Assembly: GCF_013410655.1 (NCBI RefSeq)
Contig: NZ_JACCFP010000001.1
Coordinates: 2,875,501-2,939,500 of the forward strand
Length of the DNA: 64,000 bases
Source of the DNA: Nocardioides thalensis
GTDB taxonomy: Bacteria; Actinomycetota; Actinomycetes; Propionibacteriales; Nocardioidaceae
Direction: 5' to 3'
Position numbers and translations under genes: made by a program. Under the pieces are notes generated by a model that saw only the letters and a program-made list of their open reading frames with translations, was not told the DNA's origin and searched no databases. This document shows, one piece after another, positions 53,653 through 62,054 of this stretch. The stretch's first letter is position 1. The number at the start of each line of letters is the position of its first letter.

Positions 53653-54647
53653 GCCGTCCGACGGGTAGGTACGGCGAGCACGACGTCGAGCACTACGAGC
53701 GCCCGCGGCGCCGTACCCGCCCCCGGACGAAGGACCGCCCCTCCCACGACGACGCCGTCGACGGCCTCGTCACCACCGTCGACCGGGGCCGGTTCACGCT
53801 GCTCGTCGACGACCGGGTGGTGACCGCGATGAAGGCGCGCCCGCTCGGCCGCAAGGGCGTGGTCGTCGGCGACCGGGTGCGGGTCGTCGGCGACGTCTCC
53901 GGCGACGAGGGCTCGCTCGCGCGGATCGTCGAGGTCCGCGAGCGCACCACGATGCTGCGCCGTACGGCGGACGACGACGACCCCGTCGAGCGGCCGATCG
54001 TCGCCAACGCCACCCAGCTCGCCGTGGTCACCGCACTCGCCGACCCCGAGCCGCGGCCGCGGCTCATCGACCGCGCGCTCGTGGCCGCGTTCGACGCGGG
54101 CCTCGCTCCCCTGCTGGTGCTGACGAAGTCCGACCTCGCCGACCCCGAGACGCTGCTGGTGACCTACCGGTCGCTCGGCGTGAAGTGGGTGGTCACGCAG
54201 CGCGGCGGCGACCTGGCGGAGGTCCGCGACGCGCTCGCGAGTCACACGACCGTGCTCGTCGGCCACAGCGGCGTGGGCAAGTCGACGCTCGTCAACGCGC
54301 TCGTGCCCGACGCGGGGCGCGAGACCGGCCATGTCAACGCGGTCACCGGCCGCGGGCGTCACACCTCGACGTCGGCGATCATGCTCGAGCTGCCCGACGG
54401 CGCGGGCTGGATCGTCGACACCCCCGGCATCCGGTCGTTCGGGCTCGCGCACGTCGAGCCGGAGAACCTCATCGAGGCGTTCCCCGACCTCGACGAGATG
54501 ACCGAGACCTGCCCGCGCGGCTGCACCCACGCCGCCGACGAGCCCGAGTGCGGCCTCGACGAGGCGGTGGCCGAGGGCGAGGCCGACCCGGAGCGGGTGG
54601 CGTCGTTCCGGCGGCTGCTCGAGGCGCGGTCGGTCACGGACTACTGA
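53649..54647 (+). CDS. rsgA: Ribosome small subunit-dependent GTPase
   Basis: Encodes 332 residues from GTG 53649. Circularly permuted GTPase: an OB-fold N-terminal domain, then motifs in the order G4 (LTKSDL), G1 (GHSGVGKSTLVNAL), G3 (DTPGIRSFG), with a C-terminal zinc-binding domain CPRGCTHAADEPECGL. It helps 30S maturation. GTGA overlap with aroA. The sequence between 53652 and 54647 shows nothing unusual. Confidence 0.96.
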   Translation: MSRPTGRYGEHDVEHYERPRRRTRPRTKDRPSHDDAVDGLVTTVDRGRFTLLVDDRVVTAMKARPLGRKGVVVGDRVRVVGDVSGDEGSLARIVEVRERTTMLRRTADDDDPVERPIVANATQLAVVTALADPEPRPRLIDRALVAAFDAGLAPLLVLTKSDLADPETLLVTYRSLGVKWVVTQRGGDLAEVRDALASHTTVLVGHSGVGKSTLVNALVPDAGRETGHVNAVTGRGRHTSTSAIMLELPDGAGWIVDTPGIRSFGLAHVEPENLIEAFPDLDEMTETCPRGCTHAADEPECGLDEAVAEGEADPERVASFRRLLEARSVTDY

Positions 54648-54674
54648 AGCTCCAGGGCGGGCTACCGTCGGGGC

Positions 54675-55304
54675 GTGCCTGACCAGTTCGTGCCGTTCCT
54701 CGCCGTCGTCCTGCTGCTCACGCTCACGCCCGGACCCGACATGGCGCTGGTGCTGCGCAACGGCATCCGCGGCGGCGCATCGCTGGCGTGGTGGACCGGC
54801 CTCGGGTGCTGCACCGGGATCGCCGGGTACGCCGCCGCGTCCGCGATCGGTCTGGCCGCGGTGCTGGCGACGTCCGCCACGGCGTTCACGGTGATCAAGC
54901 TGGCCGGCGCGGCGTACCTGGTGTACCTCGGCGTCATGGCCCTGCTGCACGCGCGCCGACCGGCACCCGACGCGGCCGCGCCTGCAGCAGAGCCGGGTCC
55001 AGCACTGAGCCGGGAGAAGGCGTTCCGGCAGGGCCTCATGAGCAACCTCCTCAACCCGAAGATCGCGCTCATCTTCCTGACGCTCATCCCCCAGTTCGTG
55101 TCGTCGGGCGAGCAGCCGTTCGCGACGACGAGCGTCCTCGCCGGCACGTTCCTCGCGATCGCGATCCTGTGGTGGCGCGTGTTCTCGCTCGCCGTCGGCG
55201 CGCTCGGCCGGTTCCTGTCCCGCGAGCGGGTCCGGGTGCTGGTCGAGCGGTTCACGGGCGTCGTGCTGATCGCGCTCGGCGTGCGGGTGGCCGTCGACCA
55301 CTGA
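54675..55304 (+). CDS. LysE-family amino acid exporter
   Basis: Encodes 209 residues from GTG 54675. Six hydrophobic segments. The N-terminal LLLTLTPGPDMALVLRNG and the later NLLNPKIALIFLTLIPQF are typical of the LysE/RhtB superfamily. It exports an amino acid or derivative. It lies 27 bases downstream of rsgA. Confidence 0.9.
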   Translation: MPDQFVPFLAVVLLLTLTPGPDMALVLRNGIRGGASLAWWTGLGCCTGIAGYAAASAIGLAAVLATSATAFTVIKLAGAAYLVYLGVMALLHARRPAPDAAAPAAEPGPALSREKAFRQGLMSNLLNPKIALIFLTLIPQFVSSGEQPFATTSVLAGTFLAIAILWWRVFSLAVGALGRFLSRERVRVLVERFTGVVLIALGVRVAVDH

Positions 55305-55354
55305 GCCGGCGCCTCGACGCCGCGGCGTCATCAGGGCCGACGTAGCGTCGACGT

Positions 55355-56197
55355 GTGGGGAACGAAGGTCCGGTCCTGGTCGACCACCGCGAGCGGCAGA
55401 GCACGATCCCGGCGGCGCTGGTCGCCGCCGGGCTCGACGTACGACTGACCGACCTGCCGGTGGGCGACTACGTGCTCGGGCCCGGCCTGGCGGTCGAGCG
55501 CAAGGGGCCGAGCGACCTCGGGGCGTCGATCCGCGACGGACGGATCTTCGACCAGGCGGTGCGGCTGCAGTCCGCGTTCCCCCAGGCGGTGCTCGTCGTG
55601 GAGGGCGAGCCCCGGATGGCCCAGGACGCGTGGCGGGGCGCGGTGTGCCGCCTGATCGAGGACGGGTTCACCGTCGTGCACAGCCTCGACGCCGACGACA
55701 GCGCCGCGTGGATCGCCCGGCTCGCGAAGCGGGCCCGGCGCGCCGGGCCGACGGCCCCCGCCTACGGCCCCCGCCGCGCACCTCGGCACCCGTCGGCGCA
55801 GGCCGAGGCGATGCTGTCGGTCGTCCCGGGGATCAGCACGACCATGGCCCGCAGCCTGCTCTCCGCCTACGGCAGCCTCGCCGCGGTGGCGGCCGCGGCG
55901 CCCGAGGGAGTGCGGAGCCACCCCGGCATCGGCAAGGTTCGCGCGGCCCGACTCGCGGAGGCGCTGCACGCCAGGTACGTCGAGCCTGCCGACCGTGAGC
56001 CCGATCCCGGCCGGCCCGCCCGCGGCGCTCCCGCCGCCCGGCGCTGGCTCCTCCTCGGTCCCGACCCTGAGGACGAGGCCCGGTCCTTCGACCGGCGTTC
56101 CGTGGCGCTCCAGGCGCTCGAGTCGGCCGCGGCGGGCACGCAGCTGGTCGACGGCCTCACCGGTGAGGTGTTCGCGACGGCGAGCGACCCGGGCTGA
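55355..56197 (+). CDS. XPF/Mus81-type nuclease (ERCC4 domain) with helix-hairpin-helix
   Basis: Encodes 280 residues from GTG 55355. An N-terminal ERCC4 nuclease domain has VDHRERQSTIP, LPVGDYVLG and the catalytic AVERKGPSDL (the ERK-x3-D motif of XPF nucleases). A C-terminal double helix-hairpin-helix follows, MLSVVPGISTTMARSLLSAYG and HPGIGKVRAARLAEALH. XPF-type nucleases cut flap or branched DNA in eukaryotes and archaea; bacterial stand-alone copies are less common and mostly actinobacterial. A DNA repair role is likely. Confidence 0.88.
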   Translation: MGNEGPVLVDHRERQSTIPAALVAAGLDVRLTDLPVGDYVLGPGLAVERKGPSDLGASIRDGRIFDQAVRLQSAFPQAVLVVEGEPRMAQDAWRGAVCRLIEDGFTVVHSLDADDSAAWIARLAKRARRAGPTAPAYGPRRAPRHPSAQAEAMLSVVPGISTTMARSLLSAYGSLAAVAAAAPEGVRSHPGIGKVRAARLAEALHARYVEPADREPDPGRPARGAPAARRWLLLGPDPEDEARSFDRRSVALQALESAAAGTQLVDGLTGEVFATASDPG

Positions 56198-56225
56198 GCC
56201 ACCGGCAGTCGCGGGAACGCCAGGC

Positions 56226-56690
56226 TCAGCCGGCGTACCCCTCTCCCCACACGGCGTCCGCGCCGGCCTCGCCGGTGAGGTAGACCAGCACGAGCACGGC
56301 GATCGCGTCGGCGACGAGGACCAGGCCGAGCAGCACCTTGATCCACCGCGACTCCACCTTGTGCAGCGCGACGTTGAGCAGGGCGACCGCCGAGAACCCG
56401 ACGGTCACCCACAGCAGGATCCAGCCGTAGTCCTCGTGGTCGTCGATCTTCTCGGTCGTGGGCAGCGCGGGATCGTTGAAGAAGGCGTTGGCCTCCCGGA
56501 AGCTGTCGCCCGACAAGTAGGCGAGCACCACCGCGCCGAGCGCGAGCAACGCACCGGCGAAGAGCGGCCACCGCAGCCTGTCGCGCCAGGGCGGCACGGC
56601 GTACGCGATCGCGAGGAGGGCCGCGAGCGGGGCGAGCACGACGGCGCTGTGCACCGCCAGCGGGTGGAGGGGGAGGCCGTTGATCTCCAT
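56226..56690 (-). CDS. DUF2231-family membrane protein
   Basis: Encodes 154 residues from ATG 56690. Begins MEINGLPLHPLAVHSAVVLAP and has four predicted helices, as in DUF2231; the conserved His residues near the N-terminus could bind heme or metal. The long in-frame reading on this strand up to 58847 is antisense to hisN, the CBS gene and the response regulator, and is rejected. Confidence 0.88.
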   Translation of the reverse strand: MEINGLPLHPLAVHSAVVLAPLAALLAIAYAVPPWRDRLRWPLFAGALLALGAVVLAYLSGDSFREANAFFNDPALPTTEKIDDHEDYGWILLWVTVGFSAVALLNVALHKVESRWIKVLLGLVLVADAIAVLVLVYLTGEAGADAVWGEGYAG

Positions 56691-56780
56691 GGTTGAAGAG
56701 TGCACCAAATCGCTCGGGGTTTCGAGGCCGGTCGCAGGCGGGCTCGCCCCTCGATCGCCGGCGGGCTCTAGGGTGAGCCC

Positions 56781-57656
56781 GTGGCCTCCGACTACACCGA
56801 CGACCTGCGCCTGGCCCACCTGCTGGCCGATGACGCCGACTCGCTCACCCAGGCCCGCTTCAAGGCGCTCGACCTGCACGTGATGAGCAAGCCCGACCTG
56901 ACCCCGGTCACGGACGCCGACAAGGCGGTCGAGGAGAGCATCCGGCGCACCCTCTCGCGGGCCCGGAGCCGCGACGCCGTGACCGGCGAGGAGGAGGGCA
57001 CCACCGGCCACTCGCAGCGCCGCTGGATCGTCGACCCCATCGACGGCACCAAGAACTTCGTGCGCGGCGTGCCCGTCTGGGCGACGCTGATCGCACTGGC
57101 GGTCGAGGACGAGGTCGTGCTCAGCGTGGTGTCCGCGCCCCTGCTCGGGCGCCGCTGGTGGGCCTCGGTCGGCCAGGGCACGTGGACCGGCAAGTCGCTG
57201 CTGAAGTCCACCCGGTGCGAGGTCTCCGACGTCCGCCGGCTCGAGGACGCCTCGCTGTCCTACGCGTCGCTGTCGGGCTGGGAGGACCGCGGCCTCGGCG
57301 AGGACTTCCTCGCGCTGATGCGCCGTTGCTGGCGCACCCGTGCGTACGGCGACTTCTGGTCCTACATGCTGGTGGCCGAGGGTGCCGTTGACCTGGCCGC
57401 GGAGCCCGAGCTCGAGGTCTACGACATGGCCGCGCTCGACATCATCGTCCGCGAGGCGGGCGGCCGGTTCACCTCGCTCGACGGCGCCGACGGCCCGTGG
57501 GGCGGCAACGCGCTCGCCTCCAACGGCCACCTCCACGAGGCCGCGCTCTCGTTCATCGGCTCGCTCCCGGACGGTGGCGACGACCCCGACTGGCCGTCCA
57601 GCGGACCGGGCACGGTGTCCGACCTGCGCGCCCACCGCCGTCCCACCGACGACTGA
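56781..57656 (+). CDS. hisN: Histidinol-phosphatase, inositol monophosphatase type
   Basis: Encodes 291 residues from GTG 56781. Metal-binding motifs of the IMPase superfamily: GEEEG, DPIDGTKNFVRG and the later EVYDMAALDIIVREAGG. This subtype corresponds to actinobacterial HisN (Rv3137-like), which removes the phosphate of histidinol phosphate in histidine synthesis. Divergent from the DUF2231 gene with 90 bases between starts. Confidence 0.93.
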   Translation: MASDYTDDLRLAHLLADDADSLTQARFKALDLHVMSKPDLTPVTDADKAVEESIRRTLSRARSRDAVTGEEEGTTGHSQRRWIVDPIDGTKNFVRGVPVWATLIALAVEDEVVLSVVSAPLLGRRWWASVGQGTWTGKSLLKSTRCEVSDVRRLEDASLSYASLSGWEDRGLGEDFLALMRRCWRTRAYGDFWSYMLVAEGAVDLAAEPELEVYDMAALDIIVREAGGRFTSLDGADGPWGGNALASNGHLHEAALSFIGSLPDGGDDPDWPSSGPGTVSDLRAHRRPTDD

Positions 57657-57698
57657 GATCCTGGCACCCGCCGGTCCGCTCGGAGTAACCTGCCTCAC

Positions 57699-58133
57699 AT
57701 GCGGATCGCAGACGTGCTGCAGGCCAAGGCCATCAAAGACGTGGTCACCATCGCGCCCGACGCCGGGGTCAAGGAGCTGATCGCCACCCTCGCCGACCAC
57801 AACATCGGTGCGCTGATCGTGAGCGCCGACGGCACCTCCCTCGACGGCATCGTGAGCGAGCGCGACGTGGTGCGGCACCTCCACCACGACGGCACCGTCA
57901 TCAACAACACGGTCGGCGCGATCATGACCGACGTCGTGAAGACCTGCTCGCCCGACGACTCGCTCGACGAGGTGATGCACGTGATGACGCAGGGCCGGTT
58001 TCGGCACATCCCCGTGTGCGACGCCGACGACGCGCTCGTCGGCATCGTCAGCATCGGCGACCTGGTGAAGCACAAGATCGACCAGCTGCAGTTCGAGCGC
58101 GACCAGCTCGACTCCTACGTGCACCAGATGTGA
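57699..58133 (+). CDS. CBS-domain protein
   Basis: Encodes 144 residues, a Bateman module of two CBS domains: the first around VTIAPDAGVKELIATLADHNIGAL, the second around VKTCSPDDSLDEVMHVMTQGRFRHIPV (only parts need be read). It begins MRIADVLQAKA. Such stand-alone proteins bind adenine nucleotides and tune enzymes or IMP dehydrogenase-like partners; the partner is unknown here. It starts 43 bases after hisN. Confidence 0.9.
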   Translation: MRIADVLQAKAIKDVVTIAPDAGVKELIATLADHNIGALIVSADGTSLDGIVSERDVVRHLHHDGTVINNTVGAIMTDVVKTCSPDDSLDEVMHVMTQGRFRHIPVCDADDALVGIVSIGDLVKHKIDQLQFERDQLDSYVHQM

Positions 58134-58196
58134 TCTGCACAGAACCTCCACAGGTCGCGCCCCGAATCCGCAGGAGACCGCTCCTACGCTGCTGAC

Positions 58197-58886
58197 ATGA
58201 GCAGCAGCCGCCGGGTCCTCGTCGTCGAGGACGAGCCGGTCATCAACAAGATGGTGGCCGACCGGCTGACCGCGGAGGGCTACGACGTCCGCACGGCGTA
58301 CGACGGACCGGGCGCGGTCGCCGCGTTCGGCGAGCACTCCCCCGACCTGGTGGTGCTCGACGTGATGCTGCCCGGTTTCGACGGGCACGAGGTGTGCCGC
58401 AGGATCCAGGCCGAGCGCCCGGTGCCGGTGCTGATGCTGACCGCCCGCACCGAGGAGACCGACATCCTCGTCGGGCTCGGGGTCGGCGCCGACGACTACC
58501 TGACCAAGCCGTTCCGGATGCGCGAGCTGGTCGCCCGTGTCGCCGCCCTGCTCCGGCGGGTCGACCGTGCCGCCGAGCTCAACGGCAGGCGGCCGCTCGA
58601 CGTCGCCGGCCTGCGCATCGACGCCGCGGCCCGGCGGGTCTGGGTCGACGACGACGAGGTGCGGCTGACCCCCACCGAGTTCGACCTGCTCGCGTGCCTG
58701 GCCGAGGCGCCGGGCACGGTCGTCACCCGCGAGCGGCTGCTCGCCGACGTCTGGGGCTGGCCGGGCGGTTCGGGCACCCGCACCGTCGACAGCCACGTGA
58801 AGGGCCTGCGCGCGAAGATCGGGGCCGACCGCGTCCGCACGGTCCACGGCGTCGGCTACGCCCTCGAGCCCGGGACCGGACCGTGA
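58197..58886 (+). CDS. OmpR-family response regulator
   Basis: Encodes 229 residues. The receiver domain carries the acidic pair ED at 11-12, the phosphorylated Asp55 in VLDVMLPGFDG, the Thr in MLTART and the Lys in LTKPFRM. The C-terminal winged helix is in LTPTEFDLLACLAEAPG to GVGYALEP. It is co-transcribed with its kinase, which overlaps its stop by 4 bases. Target genes unknown. Confidence 0.96.
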   Translation: MSSSRRVLVVEDEPVINKMVADRLTAEGYDVRTAYDGPGAVAAFGEHSPDLVVLDVMLPGFDGHEVCRRIQAERPVPVLMLTARTEETDILVGLGVGADDYLTKPFRMRELVARVAALLRRVDRAAELNGRRPLDVAGLRIDAAARRVWVDDDEVRLTPTEFDLLACLAEAPGTVVTRERLLADVWGWPGGSGTRTVDSHVKGLRAKIGADRVRTVHGVGYALEPGTGP

Positions 58887-61414
58887 CGACGAGGCCGCTC
58901 GCCGCCGTCCGCTCCCTGAAGGTCAAGCTCGGGCTGCTCGTCGCGGCGAGCACCACCGTCGCCGCGATCGTCGCGCTCGCCGGCCGGTCCGCGGGCGCGT
59001 CGGTGTGGCTGACGCTCCCGGTCACCCTCGCGCTGGCGCTCGCGGTCACGCAGCTGCTGGCGCTCGGGATGACCGCCCCGCTGCGCGAGATGACCGCAGC
59101 CGCCCGGCGGATGGCGCAGGGCGACTACGACGTGCGGATCACGCCGACGTCGCGGGACGAGGTCGGGGAGCTGACCCGGGCGTTCACGACGATGTCCCGC
59201 GACCTCGCGACCGTCGACGCGCAGCGGCGCGAGCTCGTCGCGACCGTCAGCCACGAGCTGCGCACGCCGCTCGCGGCCCAGCGTGCGGTGCTGGAGAACC
59301 TCGCCGACGGCATCGGCGGCGCCGACGGCCTCGACCTCGCCGTGCGGCAGGCGGAGCGGCTCTCGCAGCTCGTCGAGGACCTCCTCGACCTCGCCCGGGT
59401 CGACGCCGGCAAGGCCCCGCTCGCGACGTCCGACGTCGCGCTGGCGGGCTTCCTCGCCGACGTCGTCGCCGACGCCGAGGCGACCGGTCGCGACGTGCGC
59501 TACGACCTCGACGTCGAGCCGGGCCTCGTGGTGAGCGCCGACCCCGGCCGGCTCCACCAGCTGGTCGCCAACCTGCTCGACAACGCCTCTCGGCACAGCC
59601 CTGCCGGCGGCACTGTCACCGTGCGTGCCCTGCGTGAGCCCGGCGGCGCGAACCACTACGTGCTCGAGGTCGCCGACCAGGGCGAGGGCATAGCACCGGC
59701 CGACCGCGAGCGGGTCTTCGAGCGGTTCGGCACCGTCGGCGCGACCGACGGCGGCGGCACCGGGCTCGGCCTGGCCATCGCCCGGTGGGTGACCGACCTG
59801 CACGGCGGCTCGATCAGCTTCGTCGACCCGGCGCCCGGCGCGACCGGCGCGCGCGCCCGCGTCGTGCTGCCCCTCACGCCACCCGTCCGCCCCGCCCCGA
59901 AGGAGGCACCCGTGACCACGACCGTGCCCGAGGGACCGGCGACGGCGATCCGGCCGTCCCCGCCCGCTCCCCCGATCTCCGACGACCTGTTCGGCGGCTT
60001 CTGGCCCGACGGCACCCCGGGCCGGCTCTCGCTCCTCGCCGGCTCGCTCGGCGTCGGCCTGCTGGCGGCGATCGTGCTGCCCGAGCGCAACGTCGGCCTC
60101 GGCTGGACGCTGCTGGTCCTCGCCGCGGGCGCCGTCGTGCTCGGCGCGGCGCGCGACCGCCGTGATCCGTTCACGCTGGCGTGTGCCGGGCTGTGCGGGC
60201 TGCTCGCGCTGGTGCCGGTGGTCCGCGCGGCGGAGTGGCTCACCCCGCTGTCGCTGCTCGCCGGCGGGACCCTCATGGTCGCCGGCGTCACCCGCGGCCG
60301 CACCCTCCCCGGGTTCGTCGTGGCCGGGCTGTCCTGGCCGCTGGCCGGCCTCCGCGGGCTGCCCTGGCTCGGGCGCACGCTCGCCCTGCTCACGGGTCTC
60401 GGCCACGGTGCCGCGCTGCTGCGCACCGTGGTCCTGTCGGTGGTCGGCCTGCTGGTCTTCGGCCTCCTCTTCGCCTCGGCCGACGCGCTGTTCGCGGAGT
60501 GGGCGGGCGCGCTCGTGCCCGACGCTGACCTCGACTCCTTCGTGCTGCGCGCGTTCATCACGATCGCGGTCGGCGGCGTGGTGCTCGCGGCGGCGTACCT
60601 CGCCCTGAACCCGCCGCGCGTCGACCGCGCGCCGGGTGAGCCACGGCCGGTCGCGCACCGCTTCGAGTGGCTGGCGCCGGTGGTGGTCGTCGACCTGGTG
60701 TTCGCGGCGTTCCTCATCGCCCAGGCGGCGGTGATCTTCGGCGGCCACGACTACCTCGAGCGCACCACCGGGCTGACGTACGCCGACTACGTGCACCAGG
60801 GCTTCGGCCAGCTCACGATCGCGACGGCCCTCACCCTGCTGGTGGTGTGGTCGGCCGCTCGCAAGGCACCGCGGGCGACGTACGCCGACCGCGCCTGGTT
60901 GCGGGCGGCGCTCGGCGTGCTGTGCGCCCAGACCCTCGTCGTGGTGGCGTCCGCGCTCCACCGGATGCACGTCTACCAGGAGGCCTACGGCTTCACCGAG
61001 CTCCGGCTCCTGGTCGACGTCTTCGAGGGCTGGCTCGGCCTGCTCGTCCTGGCCGTCGCCGTCGCCGGCTGGCGGCTGCGGGCGACGTGGCTGCCACGCT
61101 TCGCGCTGATCTCCGGCGCCGTCGCGTTCCTCGGCGTCGTCGCGCTCAACCCGGAGGCGTGGGTGGCCGAGCGCAACCTCGACCGCTACGCGGAGACCGG
61201 CAAGATCGACACCGGCTACCTCAACGGGCTCTCCGACGACGCGGTCCCGGCGCTCGTCGACGCACCCGAGGAGATCCGCGACTGCCTGCTCGTGGGCCGC
61301 ACCGAGGCCGACGAGGACTGGCTGGAATGGAACCTCGGCCGGGCCCTGGCCGCCGAGCACCTCGGCGTCGAGCCGTGGCCGGGCGAGGAGCTGGCCTGCC
61401 CGGCCCCGTCATAG
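58883..61414 (+). CDS. Histidine kinase fused to a DUF4173-type membrane domain
   Basis: Encodes 843 residues from GTG 58883. Two membrane helices (about 13-35 and 41-64), a HAMP domain (64-113), HisKA with His124 in ATVSHELRTPL, and an HATPase_c domain with LVANLLDNASRHS and GGGTGLGLAIARW (to about 330). At residue 344 begins a 500-residue polytopic domain of the DUF4173 type. At this seam AAGGAGG (59900-59906) and GTG 59912 lie in frame, so a separate DUF4173 protein can also be started. Kinase and DUF4173 genes are usually separate neighbours, so this is a fusion. Its cognate regulator lies just upstream. Confidence 0.88.
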   Translation: MTTRPLAAVRSLKVKLGLLVAASTTVAAIVALAGRSAGASVWLTLPVTLALALAVTQLLALGMTAPLREMTAAARRMAQGDYDVRITPTSRDEVGELTRAFTTMSRDLATVDAQRRELVATVSHELRTPLAAQRAVLENLADGIGGADGLDLAVRQAERLSQLVEDLLDLARVDAGKAPLATSDVALAGFLADVVADAEATGRDVRYDLDVEPGLVVSADPGRLHQLVANLLDNASRHSPAGGTVTVRALREPGGANHYVLEVADQGEGIAPADRERVFERFGTVGATDGGGTGLGLAIARWVTDLHGGSISFVDPAPGATGARARVVLPLTPPVRPAPKEAPVTTTVPEGPATAIRPSPPAPPISDDLFGGFWPDGTPGRLSLLAGSLGVGLLAAIVLPERNVGLGWTLLVLAAGAVVLGAARDRRDPFTLACAGLCGLLALVPVVRAAEWLTPLSLLAGGTLMVAGVTRGRTLPGFVVAGLSWPLAGLRGLPWLGRTLALLTGLGHGAALLRTVVLSVVGLLVFGLLFASADALFAEWAGALVPDADLDSFVLRAFITIAVGGVVLAAAYLALNPPRVDRAPGEPRPVAHRFEWLAPVVVVDLVFAAFLIAQAAVIFGGHDYLERTTGLTYADYVHQGFGQLTIATALTLLVVWSAARKAPRATYADRAWLRAALGVLCAQTLVVVASALHRMHVYQEAYGFTELRLLVDVFEGWLGLLVLAVAVAGWRLRATWLPRFALISGAVAFLGVVALNPEAWVAERNLDRYAETGKIDTGYLNGLSDDAVPALVDAPEEIRDCLLVGRTEADEDWLEWNLGRALAAEHLGVEPWPGEELACPAPS
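59900..59914 (+). promoter_or_regulatory. Internal ribosome-binding site and GTG start within the kinase gene
   Basis: AAGGAGG at 59900-59906, five bases, then GTG at 59912-59914, in frame with the kinase. It marks the likely original start of the DUF4173 gene and may still be used. Confidence 0.7.
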
Positions 61415-61423
61415 GCTGCGGGC

Positions 61424-61795
61424 ATGGCTGAGAAACCAGAGATCGACTTCGTCGACCCCACCCCGCCCACCGACCTCGTGGTCACCGACGTCACCGTCGG
61501 CGACGGCGCGGAGGCGACCGCCGGCAGCACTGTCTCGGTGCACTACGTCGGCGTCGCCCACTCGACGGGCGAGGAGTTCGACGCGTCCTACAACCGCGGC
61601 GCCCCGCTCAAGTTCCAGCTCGGCGTCGGCCAGGTCATCTCCGGCTGGGACCAGGGCGTGCAGGGCATGAAGGTCGGCGGCCGCCGCCAGCTCGTGATCC
61701 CGCCCCACCTGGGCTACGGCGACCGCGGCGCCGGCGGTGTCATCAAGGGCGGCGAGACCCTCATCTTCGTGGTGGACCTGCTCGGAGTCAGCTAG
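61424..61795 (+). CDS. FKBP-type peptidyl-prolyl isomerase
   Basis: Encodes 123 residues, a single FKBP domain without a signal peptide. Conserved parts: GSTVSVHYVG, GEEFDASYNRGAPLKFQLG, VISGWDQGVQGMKVGGRRQL and IPPHLGYGDRGAGGVIKGG. It helps protein folding in the cytosol. It starts 10 bases after the kinase gene stop. Confidence 0.95.
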   Translation: MAEKPEIDFVDPTPPTDLVVTDVTVGDGAEATAGSTVSVHYVGVAHSTGEEFDASYNRGAPLKFQLGVGQVISGWDQGVQGMKVGGRRQLVIPPHLGYGDRGAGGVIKGGETLIFVVDLLGVS

Positions 61796-62041
61796 TCACC
61801 AGGGCAGGTCGTCGGGTACGTCGCCATGCGCGACCCGGGCGGCCTGCCCGGCCAGTTCCACCACGTCGCCCTCGCGGAGCTGGCGCCCCCGGCGGGTCTC
61901 GACCTCGCCGTTGACTCGGACCATCCCGGACTGGATGAGCGGCTTGGCCTCCGAGCCGGTCTCGATCAGGTTGGCGAGCTTGAGGAACTGACCCAGGCGG
62001 ATCACGTCGTCGCTGATCGGGACGTCCACGGGCTCGGGCAT
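61796..62041 (-). CDS. S4 RNA-binding domain protein (YbcJ-like)
   Basis: Encodes 81 residues. An S4 domain is visible: IRLGQFLKLANLIETGSEAKPLI (parts quoted), then GMVRVNGEVETRRGRQLREGD. It probably binds rRNA or tRNA. Its stop abuts the FKBP gene end (the stops at 61795 and 61796 meet), a compact convergent junction. Confidence 0.93.
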   Translation of the reverse strand: MPEPVDVPISDDVIRLGQFLKLANLIETGSEAKPLIQSGMVRVNGEVETRRGRQLREGDVVELAGQAARVAHGDVPDDLPW

Positions 62042-62054
62042 GGCCCCAGCCTAT

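Noticed and set aside
56226..58847. Minus-strand reading of 873 residues across hisN, the CBS gene and the response regulator
   Set aside because: Only the last 154 codons (the DUF2231 gene) have a proper start and domain; the remainder is antisense to three clear genes.
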